Assembly: GCF_014654205.1 (NCBI RefSeq)
Contig: NZ_BNAW01000009.1
Span: 1-64,000 of the forward strand
Reading direction: 5' to 3'
Source: Amycolatopsis bullii
GTDB taxonomy: Bacteria; Actinomycetota; Actinomycetes; Mycobacteriales; Pseudonocardiaceae
Length of the DNA: 64,000 nt
Shown: positions 47,685 to 57,037 of the stretch, in pieces
Position numbering within the stretch: position 1 is the stretch's first letter
Layout of the letters: each line of letters starts with the position of its first letter
Notes under the pieces: generated by a model
Told to the model about the DNA's origin: nothing
What the model saw: only the letters and a program-made list of their open reading frames with translations
The model's database searches: none
Made by a program: the position numbers and the translations under genes

Positions 47685-47719
47685 GAAGGGGCCCTCCGGG
47701 TCGTCCGGAGGGCCCCTTC
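47685..47719. terminator. Terminator after etfA
   Basis: GAAGGGGCCCTCCGG (47685-47699) is a perfect inverted repeat of CCGGAGGGCCCCTTC (47705-47719). It lies 12 bases past the etfA stop and ends the etfB-etfA transcript. Confidence 0.85.
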
Positions 47720-47730
47720 GCGGGCGAAGA

Positions 47731-48690
47731 TCAGCCCTTGCGCTTCTCGACCGCTTCGGTCAGCTGCGGCGCGACGTTGAACAGGTCACCGACGATGCCG
47801 AAGTCGGCGATCTCGAAGATCGGCGCCTCCGGGTCCTTGTTGACGGCGATGATCGTCTTCGACGTCTGCATGCCGGCGCGGTGCTGGATCGCGCCGGAGA
47901 TGCCGAGCGCGATGTACAGCTGCGGCGACACGGTCTTGCCGGTCTGGCCCACCTGGAACTGCGCCGGGTAGTAGCCGGAGTCGACGGCGGCACGCGACGC
48001 GCCGACAGCCGCGCCGAGCGAGTCGGCCAGCTTCTCGACGACGTCGAACTTCTCCGCCGAGCCGACGCCGCGGCCACCGGAGACCACGATCGAGGCCTCG
48101 GTCAGCTCCGGGCGGTCGCCGCCGGTGACCGGCTCGACGCCGGTGATCTTGGTGGCCTTCGCCGCGTCGACCGCGGGGAGCTCGACGGTCTCTTCGGCCG
48201 CCGCGCCCTCGGCGGGCTCGGCCTCGACCGCGCCCGGGCGGATCGAGACGACCGGCGCACCCTTGGCGGACTTGGACTTGACCGAGAACGCGCCACCGAA
48301 GATGGACTGGTCGATGACGCCGTCGCCGTTGACGCCCACGGCGTCGTAGATCAGGCCGGAGCCCAGGCGCACGGCCAGGCGGGCGGCGACCTCCTTGCCC
48401 TCACCGCTGGCGGTGACGAGCACGGCCGCCGGGGACGCCTGCTGCGCGAGCGCGGCGAGCACGTCCACCTTGGGCGTGACCAGGTAGTTCGCGGCGTCGT
48501 CGCCTTCCGCGACATACACCTTGGCGGCGCCGTGCGACGCCAGCGCCTGCTTCGCCTTCGCGGCGGTCCCGGTCGGGCCGACGACGACGGCCGACGGCTC
48601 ACCGAGCGCGCGGGCGGCGGTCAGCAGCTCGAGCGTGACCTTCTTGACCTCACCGTCGACGTGGTCGACGAGGACGAGTACTTCAGCCAT
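47731..48690 (-). CDS. etfA: Electron transfer flavoprotein alpha subunit
   Basis: ETF-alpha (FixB) binds FAD and, with ETF-beta, carries electrons from acyl-CoA dehydrogenases to the respiratory chain. The 319-residue protein begins [18 protein letters not shown], has the N-terminal alpha/beta domain and a C-terminal FAD domain with [37 protein letters not shown] and [19 protein letters not shown]. It starts 29 bases after the etfB stop in the usual etfB-etfA operon. Confidence 0.96.
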   Translation of the reverse strand: MAEVLVLVDHVDGEVKKVTLELLTAARALGEPSAVVVGPTGTAAKAKQALASHGAAKVYVAEGDDAANYLVTPKVDVLAALAQQASPAAVLVTASGEGKEVAARLAVRLGSGLIYDAVGVNGDGVIDQSIFGGAFSVKSKSAKGAPVVSIRPGAVEAEPAEGAAAEETVELPAVDAAKATKITGVEPVTGGDRPELTEASIVVSGGRGVGSAEKFDVVEKLADSLGAAVGASRAAVDSGYYPAQFQVGQTGKTVSPQLYIALGISGAIQHRAGMQTSKTIIAVNKDPEAPIFEIADFGIVGDLFNVAPQLTEAVEKRKG

Positions 48691-48719
48691 GGTTCTACTT
48701 CCTCCTCGAAGAGCCGTTG

Positions 48720-49505
48720 TCAGATGAGCTTCTGGCCGACCAGGTACTCGGCGACCTTGGTGCCGCCGTCACCCTCGTCCTCGACCTTCTCGCCGGCGGT
48801 GCGCGGCGGCTTCGGCGCGGACTCGGTCACCTGCGACCACGCGTTGGCGAGGCCGACCTCGCCCGCGTCGACGCCCAGGTCGGCGATGGTGAACGTCTCG
48901 ACCGGCTTCTTCTTCGCGGCCATGATGCCCTTGAAGGACGGGTAGCGCGGCTCGTTGATCTTCTCGCCGACGCTCACGATCGCGGGCAGGCTCGCCTCGA
49001 GGTGGGTCAGGCCGTCCTCGGTCTCGCGGGTGGCCTTGATCGTCGAACCGTCGACGGTCAGCTCACGCACGTAGGTGACCTGCGGCAGGCCCAGCAGCTC
49101 GGCGAGGATCGCCGGGACGGCGCCACCGCGGCCATCGGAGGACTCGTTGCCGGCGATGACCAGGTCGAAGCCCTCGACCTTGCCGATCGCGGCGGCGAGC
49201 ACCTTGGCGGTGGCGATCGCGTCGGAGCCGTGCAGCGCCTCGTCGGAGACGTGGATGGCCTTGTCGGCGCCCATGGACAGTGCCTTGCGGATGGCGTCGG
49301 TCGCGCGGTCCGGGCCCACCGAGATCACGGTGACCTCGCCCTCGCCGGCCTCCTTGATCTTCAGCGCTTCTTCGACGGCCTTCTCGTTGATCTCGTCGAG
49401 CACGGCGTCGGCGGATTCGCGGTCAAGGGTGTGGTCGGACCCGTTGAGCTTCCGCTCCGAGTAGGTGTCCGGTACCTGCTTGACCAGGACGACGATGTTG
49501 GTCAT
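48720..49505 (-). CDS. etfB: Electron transfer flavoprotein beta subunit
   Basis: ETF-beta (FixA) binds AMP and forms the heterodimer with ETF-alpha. The 261-residue protein shows MTNIVVLVKQVPDTYSERKL, the ETF-beta signature VIAGNESSDGRGGAVPAILAELLG (about 125-150) and PAIVSVGEKINEPRYPSFKGIMAAKKKP. ATG 49505 starts at the conserved strand; the frame extends 13 codons upstream without reason. It is the first gene of the operon; 243 bases (49506-49748) separate it from the divergent degV gene and hold the promoters. Confidence 0.96.
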   Translation of the reverse strand: MTNIVVLVKQVPDTYSERKLNGSDHTLDRESADAVLDEINEKAVEEALKIKEAGEGEVTVISVGPDRATDAIRKALSMGADKAIHVSDEALHGSDAIATAKVLAAAIGKVEGFDLVIAGNESSDGRGGAVPAILAELLGLPQVTYVRELTVDGSTIKATRETEDGLTHLEASLPAIVSVGEKINEPRYPSFKGIMAAKKKPVETFTIADLGVDAGEVGLANAWSQVTESAPKPPRTAGEKVEDEGDGGTKVAEYLVGQKLI

Positions 49506-49748
49506 GGGTCTGCTTCGACCTCCCGGTTCGTGGCCCGCGGGCAACCACGGGACAGTGCTCTACTGGCCGGTAGATTAGGGCCATTCGGCGCGCAGGACCC
49601 GTTGAGGTGACGCCATTCACCTGGATGAGCAATTTACTGGGACCATCGTCCCGGTAGTTGACCGGTTACCCCACCCGACCTGCCGTTCGTCCGATCGGAC
49701 CAACCACGGCCTACTCGCAGTGGGTGTCAGGCATTAACCTCCCCCACC

Positions 49749-50594
49749 ATGCCCGCGCGCATCGCCGTCATCACCGACTCGAGCTCCTGCCTGCCCGACC
49801 TCGTCGCTTCCCGGTGGGCCATCGGGGTTGTCCAGATCCAGCTGAGCCTGGGCAGCCACTACGACGACGAAAACCGCTTCGACCGCGGCGAAGTGATCGA
49901 CGCCATGAGAGCCGGGCAGGTCATCGTCACCGCGCCCCCGGACCCGGGGGCGTTCTTCTGGGCCTACCAGGAAGCCGCCGCCGCCGGGGCGACCGCCATC
50001 GTCAGCATCCACATCTCCGGCCGTATGTCCGACACCGTCCGCGCGGCTCGGGAGGCCGCCCAGCAGGTCCGCATCCCGGTGCACGTCCTGGACAGCCGGA
50101 CCACCGGCATGAGCCTCGGCTTCGCCGCCGTGTCGGCCGCGCGGGCCGCCGCGGCCGGCGCGGACGCCGAGCGGGTCATCGATGCCGCCGAACGCCGGTG
50201 CACCACGAGCACCGAGTTCATCTACGTCGACACCCTCGAATACCTCCGCCGCGGCGGCCGGATCGGTGCCGCCCAGGCCATGCTCGGCAGCGCGTTCTCG
50301 ATCAAGCCGCTGCTCACGGTCAAGGACGGCGAGGTCGCCCCGCTGGCCCGCGTGCCCGGCACGCGGCGCGCGCTGGCCAAGATGGTGGACCTCGCGGTGA
50401 AGAAGTCCGGCGGGTTCCGCGCCGACATCGCCGTGACCCGGTTCGGCGCCGGCGACCACGAACTGGAGATCGGCAGGCAGATCGAACGCCGGGTGCCGGG
50501 GATGGTCGAAAGCATGGTCGTCGAAGCGAGCACGGTCATCGGCGCGCACCTCGGCCCCGGCGCGCTCGGCATCACGGTGTCGCCGGTCGGCTGA
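49749..50594 (+). CDS. DegV-family fatty-acid-binding protein
   Basis: DegV/FakB proteins hold a fatty acid for phosphorylation by FakA kinase in Gram-positive bacteria. The 281-residue protein has RIAVITDSSSCLPD with its conserved Asp-Ser, IVSIHISGRMSDT, VHVLDSRTTGMSLGF and a lipid-cup region SAFSIKPLLTVKDGEV. The fakA-type kinase is not in the window, so this may be a binding or storage protein. Its end overlaps the convergent small membrane-protein gene by 23 bases (50572-50594). Confidence 0.9.
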   Translation: MPARIAVITDSSSCLPDLVASRWAIGVVQIQLSLGSHYDDENRFDRGEVIDAMRAGQVIVTAPPDPGAFFWAYQEAAAAGATAIVSIHISGRMSDTVRAAREAAQQVRIPVHVLDSRTTGMSLGFAAVSAARAAAAGADAERVIDAAERRCTTSTEFIYVDTLEYLRRGGRIGAAQAMLGSAFSIKPLLTVKDGEVAPLARVPGTRRALAKMVDLAVKKSGGFRADIAVTRFGAGDHELEIGRQIERRVPGMVESMVVEASTVIGAHLGPGALGITVSPVG

Positions 50595-50997
50595 GCCGCC
50601 GCCCCGGGATCGCCAGCACCGCGAGCGGCACCACGACGCCCAGCCCGGTCGTGGTGATGATCAGCCCTTGGTCGATCGGCGCGAAGTGCGACACGTGGCC
50701 GAGGTGGTAGAGGAAGTGCGGCAGTCCGAACAGCAGCGCCGCCACACCGGCGAGCCGGGCGACCGATGTGGTGCCGATCACGGCGGCTCCGACGAGGAGG
50801 GCGGCGAGCGCCAGGTTCAGGCCGCCGAAGTCGCGCAGGAGGTGCTCGTTGAACGGCCCGTCCATCGCCACCCAGCCGGTGCGGAAGCCGGGAAAGTCCT
50901 GGTAGAAGCCGGTCGGCGACATCAGTGGCCACATTCCGACCATGGCCTCGACCAAGCCGAAGAAGACGAGCAGTACGCGGGTGATGGTCCGTTGCAT
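50572..50997 (-). CDS. Small membrane protein
   Basis: A 141-residue protein with four predicted transmembrane helices (about 5-24, 55-78, 83-103 and 110-130). The first turn has LVFFGLVEAMVGMWPLMSPTGFYQDFPGF, and it ends in a short basic tail. I recognise no family with certainty; it resembles DUF-type four-helix proteins that are common in actinobacteria. ATG 50997 lies 20 bases from the divergent methyltransferase start. Confidence 0.72.
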   Translation of the reverse strand: MQRTITRVLLVFFGLVEAMVGMWPLMSPTGFYQDFPGFRTGWVAMDGPFNEHLLRDFGGLNLALAALLVGAAVIGTTSVARLAGVAALLFGLPHFLYHLGHVSHFAPIDQGLIITTTGLGVVVPLAVLAIPGRRLSRPATP

Positions 50998-51017
50998 GAC
51001 CACGGAACGAGAGGGCG

Positions 51018-51824
51018 GTGCCGGACGTGACACCCGCTAGGGTCGCGGAGGTGACCACCCCAGCCACCCGGGCCGAGGCGCTGCACCTGACCGGCGAGCG
51101 GACCGTCCCCGGCATCGCCGAGGAGAACTACTGGTTCAGGCGCCACGAAGCCGCGTACGCCGCCCTGCTCCCCCACTGCGCGGACGCGACGGTGCTCGAA
51201 GCCGGCTGCGGCGAGGGCTACGGCGGGAGTCTGCTCGCGACCACCGCCCGCCGGGTGCTCGCGCTGGACTACGACGTCCCGACCACCGAGCACGTCGCCC
51301 GCCGCTACCCCGAGGTCGCCGTCGCACGGGCCAACCTGGCCTTCCTCCCGGTCCGGGACGGCGCGGTCGACGTCGTCGCCAATTTCCAGGTCATCGAGCA
51401 CCTGTGGGACCAGGCCGGGTTCCTCGCCGAGTGCCGGCGGGTGTTGCCGGAAAACGGCAAACTGCTGGTCACGACGCCGAACCGGCTGACCTTCACCCCG
51501 GACAGCGACACGCCGCTGAACCCGTTCCACACCCGCGAGCTGGCGCCGTCCGAACTGGCCGCGCTGCTCACCGACGCCGGCTTCGACGTCGAGACCCTGC
51601 ACGGGTTGCACCACGGCGAGGCCGTTCGGGCGCTCGACGAGCGGTACGGCGGTTCGATCATCGACGCCCAGCTGGACGTGGTCATGGGCGAGCTGCCGGG
51701 TCAGGCCGTCTGGCCGGAGGCGCTGCTCGCCGACGTCGCCGCGATCGAGGCCACTGGCTTCGACATCCACGGCGACGACCTCGACACCAGCCTCGACCTG
51801 ATCGCCGTGGCGGTGCGCCGATGA
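51018..51824 (+). CDS. SAM methyltransferase of the glucan module (Rv3030-like)
   Basis: A 268-residue class I methyltransferase. Motif I is VLEAGCGEGYGGSLLA, followed by LALDYD (motif II) and NFQVIEHLWDQAGFLAECRRVL. The tail DDLDTSLDLIAVAVRR is family-specific. It matches M. tuberculosis Rv3030, next to the GH57 and GT genes thought to build methylglucose lipopolysaccharide. The most likely job is methylation of a glucan or its primer. The start is uncertain: GTG 51018, GTG 51027 and GTG 51051 are all possible. The stop overlaps the next gene by 4 bases. Confidence 0.83.
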   Translation: MPDVTPARVAEVTTPATRAEALHLTGERTVPGIAEENYWFRRHEAAYAALLPHCADATVLEAGCGEGYGGSLLATTARRVLALDYDVPTTEHVARRYPEVAVARANLAFLPVRDGAVDVVANFQVIEHLWDQAGFLAECRRVLPENGKLLVTTPNRLTFTPDSDTPLNPFHTRELAPSELAALLTDAGFDVETLHGLHHGEAVRALDERYGGSIIDAQLDVVMGELPGQAVWPEALLADVAAIEATGFDIHGDDLDTSLDLIAVAVRR

Positions 51825-53326
51825 GCGAGGGCACCTTCTGCCTCGTCGTGCACAGCCACCTGCCGTGGCTGCCGCACCACGGGAGCTGGCCGGTCGGCGA
51901 GGAGTGGCTCTACCAGGCGTGGGCGCACTCCTACCTGCCGATGGTCGAACTCCTGGAGCGCTTCGCCGCCGAAGGCCGCCGCGACGTGCTGACGCTGGGC
52001 GTGACGCCGGTGCTCGCCGCGCAGCTCGACGATCCCTACAGCATCCGCGCGTTCCACGACTGGCTCGGTCATTGGCAGTTGCGCGCCCAGCACGCGTCGA
52101 CCCTGTGGCGCGGCGACCCGCTGCTGCGCGAACTCGCCGCGGCCGAGCACCGGACCGCCGTCCGCGCGGCCGAGGAGCTCGGCACGCGGTGGCGGCACGG
52201 CTTCTCCCCGGTCCTGCGGTCCCTGGTCGACAGTTCGACCATCGAGCTGCTCGGCGGGCCGCTCGCGCACCCGTTCCAGCCACTACTGGACCCGCGGGTG
52301 CGGGAGTTCGCGCTGAACGCCGGTCTCGCCGACACGGCCCTGCGGCTCGGGTCGCAACCCGAGGGGATTTGGGCTCCGGAGTGCGGCTACGCGCCTGGTA
52401 TGGAAAACGACTACGCCGCGGCGGGCGTGCGGCGGTTCCTGGTCGACGGCCCGTCGCTGCGCGGCGAGACCTGGGCCGCGCGACCGGTCGGCGGTACCAA
52501 CGTCCTCGCGTTCGGCCGGGACCTCGAGGTCACCTACCGCGTCTGGTCGCCGAAGGCCGGCTACCCCGGCCACGCCGCCTACCGCGACTTCCACACCTGG
52601 CAGCACGAGGTCGGCCTCAAGGCGGCGCGGGTCACCGGCAAGACGGTCGAGCCACAGGACAAGGCGCCGTACGACCCAGCGCTCGCCGCGGACGTTCTGG
52701 GCACCCACGTCAAGGACTTCGTCGAGACAGTCGTGACGCGGCTTCGGTCGCTGAAGCGGCAACACGGGCGTGAGGCGCTCGTGGTCGCCGCGTACGACAC
52801 GGAGCTCTTCGGGCACTGGTGGCACGAAGGACCGGCGTGGCTGGAGGGCGTGCTGCGTGCGCTTCCCGAGGCCGGCGTGCGGGTGACGACGCTGAAGGGC
52901 GCGATGGAAGCCGGCCACGTCGGCGAGCCGATCGACCTGCCTGCGTCGTCGTGGGGCTCGGGCAAGGACTGGCGCGTCTGGGACGGCGAGCAGGTCAAGG
53001 ACATGGTCGCCGCCAACGCGGCGCTGCAGGAGCGGCTGCTCGACCTCGTTGCCGGTTTGGCGACCATGGCACGGGACACCGTCGCCGACCAGGCCGTCGC
53101 CGAGGCCATGCTAGCGCTGGAAAGCGACTGGGCGTTCATGGTCACGAAGGACTCGGCCGCGGACTACGCCCGTCGTCGCGCGGCGGTCCACACCGAGCGT
53201 TTCGACACGCTGGCCGGGTTGCTGCGCTGCGGCGATCGCGCGCGGGCCGCGGAACTCGCCGCGCGCTACCGGGCCGACGACGGACCGTTCGGGCACCTCG
53301 ACGCCCGGGCGCTGAAGCACGACTGA
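51821..53326 (+). CDS. GH57 alpha-glucan branching enzyme-like protein
   Basis: A 501-residue GH57 enzyme with DUF1957. The family's catalytic residues are visible: Glu187 (GIWAPECGYAPG, nucleophile) and Asp326 (AAYDTELFGHWWHEG, acid/base). The opening FCLVVHSHLPWLPHHGSWPVGEEW carries conserved motif 1. It is coupled to the methyltransferase gene. By analogy with Rv3031 it would add alpha-1,6 branches to the glucan backbone of a methylglucose lipopolysaccharide; a role in glycogen is the alternative. There is no signal peptide, so it acts in the cytosol. Confidence 0.9.
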   Translation: MSEGTFCLVVHSHLPWLPHHGSWPVGEEWLYQAWAHSYLPMVELLERFAAEGRRDVLTLGVTPVLAAQLDDPYSIRAFHDWLGHWQLRAQHASTLWRGDPLLRELAAAEHRTAVRAAEELGTRWRHGFSPVLRSLVDSSTIELLGGPLAHPFQPLLDPRVREFALNAGLADTALRLGSQPEGIWAPECGYAPGMENDYAAAGVRRFLVDGPSLRGETWAARPVGGTNVLAFGRDLEVTYRVWSPKAGYPGHAAYRDFHTWQHEVGLKAARVTGKTVEPQDKAPYDPALAADVLGTHVKDFVETVVTRLRSLKRQHGREALVVAAYDTELFGHWWHEGPAWLEGVLRALPEAGVRVTTLKGAMEAGHVGEPIDLPASSWGSGKDWRVWDGEQVKDMVAANAALQERLLDLVAGLATMARDTVADQAVAEAMLALESDWAFMVTKDSAADYARRRAAVHTERFDTLAGLLRCGDRARAAELAARYRADDGPFGHLDARALKHD

Positions 53327-53339
53327 AAGGGACCCCCGG

Positions 53340-53828
53340 ATGGGAATCCACGAAATTCCGCTCAAGACCCTCGACGGGCGGGACAGCTCGCTGGGCGAGT
53401 TCGCGGGCAAGGCGCTGCTCGTGGTCAACGTCGCGTCGAAATGCGGCCTCACCCCGCAGTATTCCGGTCTCGAGCGGCTGCAGGAACGCTTCGGCGAGCA
53501 CGGCTTCTCCGTCGTCGGGTTTCCGTGCAACCAGTTCGCCGGCCAGGAACCCGGCAGCGCGGACGAGATCCAGACGTTCTGCTCGACGACCTACGGCGTC
53601 ACGTTCCCGCTGTTCGAGAAGATCGACGTCAACGGCGAAGGCCGGCACCCGCTCTACGCCGAACTGACCGAGACCGCCGACGCCGAGGGCGCGGCGGGCG
53701 ACGTCCAGTGGAACTTCGAAAAGTTCCTCGTCGGCGCCGACGGCGAGGTCCTGGCGCGGTTCCGGCCGCGCACCGAGCCCGAGGACGAGGCGGTCGTCAA
53801 GGCCATCGAGGCCGCGCTGCCGGCTTGA
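53340..53828 (+). CDS. Glutathione/thioredoxin peroxidase
   Basis: A 162-residue Cys-type GPx. The peroxidatic Cys35 lies in VNVASKCGLTPQY, resolving Cys81 in EIQTFCSTTYG, and the active-site partners are FPCNQF(AGQEPG) and Trp124-Asn125 (WNFEKF). Such enzymes are generally thioredoxin-dependent, which suits actinobacteria lacking glutathione. It starts 13 bases after the GH57 gene and seems to share its transcript, although it is not part of the glucan module in mycobacteria. Confidence 0.93.
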   Translation: MGIHEIPLKTLDGRDSSLGEFAGKALLVVNVASKCGLTPQYSGLERLQERFGEHGFSVVGFPCNQFAGQEPGSADEIQTFCSTTYGVTFPLFEKIDVNGEGRHPLYAELTETADAEGAAGDVQWNFEKFLVGADGEVLARFRPRTEPEDEAVVKAIEAALPA

Positions 53829-53834
53829 CGTCCG

Positions 53835-53862
53835 ACGGCGGGGGACACCGGTCCCCCGCCGT
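53835..53862. terminator. Terminator between the peroxidase and GH2 genes
   Basis: ACGGCGGGGGAC (53835-53846) pairs perfectly with GTCCCCCGCCGT (53851-53862). It lies between two convergent stops and serves both directions. Confidence 0.85.
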
Positions 53863-53870
53863 GGTCGAAT

Positions 53871-55634
53871 TCAGGACGAGCCCGCCTCGATCACCTTTCG
53901 CACGCACTCGGCGACCACCACCGGGTCCACTTTGACCACGTGGCGGTCGTAGGTGAGCAGGCCGTTGACCTCGTTTTCGACATCCGTCGTCTGGGTGTAG
54001 ACGGCACCGGACAAGCCGCGCTCCGCCACCACTCGCTCGAGCGCGGCGCTCACCTCCGCGTACCGCTCGGTGAGCCGCTCTCGCGTCGGCGTCATCTCGT
54101 ACGCGTTCGGCGGACCAGGCCAGCGGTGGTCGTCCAGAACGAGACCAAGGCCGCCATACTCGCCGTCGACGATCGCGCGGCCGTCGCTCACCGACGGCGT
54201 ACCCGGGCCCACGTACGTGTGGTCGTCGTAGACGTCGCCCGCGCCGCTGTCCGGCCGCGAGAAACAGCAGTTGACGCCGCTGTTCGCGATCACCAGCCGC
54301 GTCGAGTCGAGGGCTTTGACCGATTCCGCGACACGGGCCGTGTCGAACTCGCCCCAGCCCTCGTTGAACGGGACCCAGCCGACGATCGACGGGACCGCTT
54401 GCAGTTGCGTCACCATCTCGGCCAGCTCGGCCTCGAACCGCTCGCGCGCCCGCGGCACCGGGTCCGGTGCGATCCCGGGCGGGCCGTCGAACGACACGGT
54501 CAGCGACGGCATGTCCTGCCAGACGACCAGGCCCAGCGTGTCGGCCCAGAAGTACCAGCGGGCCGGCTCCACCTTGACGTGCTTGCGGACGAAATTGAAG
54601 CCCAGTTCCTTCGTCTTCTCGAGGTCGAACCGCAGGGCGTCGTCGGTGGGCGCGGTCGAGATGCCGTCCGGCCAGTAGCCCTGGTCGAGGGGTCCGTGCA
54701 GGAAGGTGACCCGGTCGTTGAGCGCGATCCGGGGACGCCCGTGCGGGTCCGGGACCAGGCCGATCGTCCGCAGGCCGGCGTAGCTGCCGACCTCGTCCGA
54801 AATCGCACCACGCTCGTCGAGCAGCTGGACGCGCAGCGAATAGAGGTGCGGGTCGTCGGGTGTCCAGAGGCGCGGCGACGGGACGTCCACGCGAATCGAC
54901 GTCCCGGCTGCGCCGGAGGCTCGTGCGATCTCGACGTCGTTGTCCGAAAAGACGACAACGACCTCGTCGCCGCCCGTGACCTGGGGCAACACCGTCACCC
55001 CGGTCAAGTCCGGAGTCAGCTCCAGCCGCTCGACCCGGGCCTCGGGGACCGGCTCCAGCCACACCGTTTGCCAGATTCCGGACGACGGCGTGTAGCAGAT
55101 CCCGCCGGGCGCGTTGCGTTGTTTGCCGACCGGGAAGGGCTCGATGTCGGTGCAGTCCTCGGCGCGGACGGTCAGCTCCTGCGGTCCCGAGGCGCGCAGG
55201 ACGTCGGTGATGTCCGCGCTGAACGCCGTGTAGCCGCCTTCGTGGGTCGCGACGAGCTGGTTGTTGACCCAGACCTTCGCCGTCTGGTCGACCGCGCCGA
55301 AGTGCAGGAGGACCCGTGACCCGCGCCAGTCGGCGGGAACGTCGAAAAGGCGCCGGTACCAGAGGACTTCGTCGCGTCGCCGGATTCCGGACAACGCCGA
55401 TTCCGGCGGGAACGGGACCAGGATGCGCTCGGCGTAGCCGGACGGCCGTGGTTCGTCCGGCGACGACGGCCAGCCCGCGTACTCCCAGACGCCGTTGAGG
55501 TTCAGCCAGCGCGGCCGCGTCAGCTGGGGGCGCGGGTACTCGGGCAGGACGTTGTCCGGAGCGACGTCGCCGCTCCACGGGGTCGGCAGGGGCGGGTCGA
55601 GCCGGCGCCAGCCGGGGGCCTCGTCAGGAGTCAT
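53871..55634 (-). CDS. GH2-family glycosidase (beta-galactosidase/glucuronidase-like)
   Basis: A 587-residue GH2 enzyme with the sugar-binding jelly-roll (YRRLFDVPADWRGSRVLLHFGAVDQTAKVWVNN), an Ig-like domain and the TIM-barrel. Catalytic Glu425 (PFNEGWGEFD, acid/base) and Glu492 (DGEYGG, nucleophile) are visible. There is no signal peptide, so it would be cytosolic. The substrate is a beta-galactoside, mannoside or glucuronide. It lies opposite in strand between the GH57/GPx pair and the glycosyltransferase gene, disrupting the mycobacterial arrangement. ATG 55634 was chosen at the family start. Confidence 0.9.
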   Translation of the reverse strand: MTPDEAPGWRRLDPPLPTPWSGDVAPDNVLPEYPRPQLTRPRWLNLNGVWEYAGWPSSPDEPRPSGYAERILVPFPPESALSGIRRRDEVLWYRRLFDVPADWRGSRVLLHFGAVDQTAKVWVNNQLVATHEGGYTAFSADITDVLRASGPQELTVRAEDCTDIEPFPVGKQRNAPGGICYTPSSGIWQTVWLEPVPEARVERLELTPDLTGVTVLPQVTGGDEVVVVFSDNDVEIARASGAAGTSIRVDVPSPRLWTPDDPHLYSLRVQLLDERGAISDEVGSYAGLRTIGLVPDPHGRPRIALNDRVTFLHGPLDQGYWPDGISTAPTDDALRFDLEKTKELGFNFVRKHVKVEPARWYFWADTLGLVVWQDMPSLTVSFDGPPGIAPDPVPRARERFEAELAEMVTQLQAVPSIVGWVPFNEGWGEFDTARVAESVKALDSTRLVIANSGVNCCFSRPDSGAGDVYDDHTYVGPGTPSVSDGRAIVDGEYGGLGLVLDDHRWPGPPNAYEMTPTRERLTERYAEVSAALERVVAERGLSGAVYTQTTDVENEVNGLLTYDRHVVKVDPVVVAECVRKVIEAGSS

Positions 55635-55746
55635 CCCGGTCGATGGTGGCAGAGATCCCCGCGCTCGCCAGTGATCGAGATCACATGTGAACACTTCGCC
55701 AGCACGGGCGCGTCTAGGCGTTCTGACTCGCGAGTAACCTCTGCCC

Positions 55747-57024
55747 ATGCGAGTGCTGATGCTGTCCTGGGAGTACCCGCCCGTGGCCATCGGGGGCCTG
55801 GCCCGGCACGTCCACGCGCTCGCCACCCACCTCGCCCGCCAGGGCCACGACGTCGTGGTGCTCTGCCGGCACGCCGCGGGCACCGACGCCGGGACGCACC
55901 CGCGCACCGACCGCGTCGTCGAGGGCGTGCGGATCATCCGGGTCGCCGAGGACCCGATGCACGTGACCTTCGAACGGGACCTCGTCGCCTGGACGCTGGC
56001 CATGGGGCACGCCATGATCCGCGCCGCGCAGGACCTGCTGCGCACCTGGCAGCCCGACGTCGTCCACGCGCACGACTGGCTGGTCGCCCACCCGGCCATC
56101 GCGATCGCCGAAGCCGCGCGGGTGCCGTTGGTCGGCACGATCCACGCGACCGAGGCGGGGCGGCACTCCGGCTGGCTGTCGCACCCGCTGAACCAGCAGG
56201 TCCACTCGGTCGAATGGTGGCTCGCGAACCGGGCCGACGCGCTCATCACCTGCTCGCAGGCGATGCGCCGCGAAGTCGCGCACCTCTTCGAGGTCGAAGC
56301 GGCCGACGTCACGGTGATCCACAACGGCATCGAGGAGCGCGGCTGGCAGGTGCCCGCGGACGAGATCGCGCGTGCCCGCGAGGTCTACAGCCCGGCCGGG
56401 GCGCCGCTGTTGCTCTATTTCGGACGACTCGAATGGGAAAAGGGCGTGCAGGACCTGCTGGCCGCCCTCCCCCGCATCCGGCGCCGCCACCCGGGCACCC
56501 GCGTCGTCGTTGCCGGAAAAGGACGACACTTCGACGAGCTGGTCGAGCAGTCGCGGAAGCTGCGGGTGCGGCGCGCGGTCGACTTCGTCGGGCACCTCTC
56601 CGACCGGGACCTCCGGGCCGCGCTGGCCGCGGCCGACGCCGTCGTGCTGCCGAGCCGGTACGAGCCGTTCGGCATCGTCGCCCTGGAGGCCGCGGCCGCG
56701 AAGGCGCCGCTGGTCGCGTCGACGGCCGGCGGCCTCGGCGAGGTCGTCGTCCACGGCGAGACCGGACTGGCGTTCAGCCCCGGGGACGTCGCCGCGCTGG
56801 CCGCCGCGGTGACAGCGGTGCTCTCCGACGCCAAGGCCGCGGCCGAGCGGGCCCGGGTCGCGCAGTCCCGGCTGGCCGCGGATTTCGACTGGGGCCGCAT
56901 CGCCGAGGCGACCGCCGAGGTCTACCGCCGGGCGAAGCCGGGCGAACCGGTCGAGCTGCCCCGGCCCAAGATCGCCACCGGCAACGCCTTCGAACCCGTC
57001 CCGGCCGAGATCCCGGAAGTCTAG
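55747..57024 (+). CDS. Alpha-glucosyltransferase of the glucan module (Rv3032-like)
   Basis: A 425-residue GT-B glycosyltransferase of the GT4/GT5 type. MRVLMLSWEYPPVAIGGLARHVHALATHLARQGHDVVVL is the classic start. The C-terminal domain has LLYFGRLEWEKGVQDLL and the nucleotide-sugar motif SRYEPFGIVALEAAAAKAPLVAS with its E-x7-E pair. It corresponds to M. tuberculosis Rv3032, the alpha-1,4-glucosyltransferase of methylglucose lipopolysaccharide and glycogen-like glucan. It probably uses UDP- or ADP-glucose. Confidence 0.9.
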   Translation: MRVLMLSWEYPPVAIGGLARHVHALATHLARQGHDVVVLCRHAAGTDAGTHPRTDRVVEGVRIIRVAEDPMHVTFERDLVAWTLAMGHAMIRAAQDLLRTWQPDVVHAHDWLVAHPAIAIAEAARVPLVGTIHATEAGRHSGWLSHPLNQQVHSVEWWLANRADALITCSQAMRREVAHLFEVEAADVTVIHNGIEERGWQVPADEIARAREVYSPAGAPLLLYFGRLEWEKGVQDLLAALPRIRRRHPGTRVVVAGKGRHFDELVEQSRKLRVRRAVDFVGHLSDRDLRAALAAADAVVLPSRYEPFGIVALEAAAAKAPLVASTAGGLGEVVVHGETGLAFSPGDVAALAAAVTAVLSDAKAAAERARVAQSRLAADFDWGRIAEATAEVYRRAKPGEPVELPRPKIATGNAFEPVPAEIPEV

Positions 57025-57037
57025 GCAGCCGGGAATC

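Noticed and set aside
49506..49748. Riboswitch in the etfB/degV gap
   Set aside because: No conserved aptamer motif could be recognised; the gap only holds two promoters at most.
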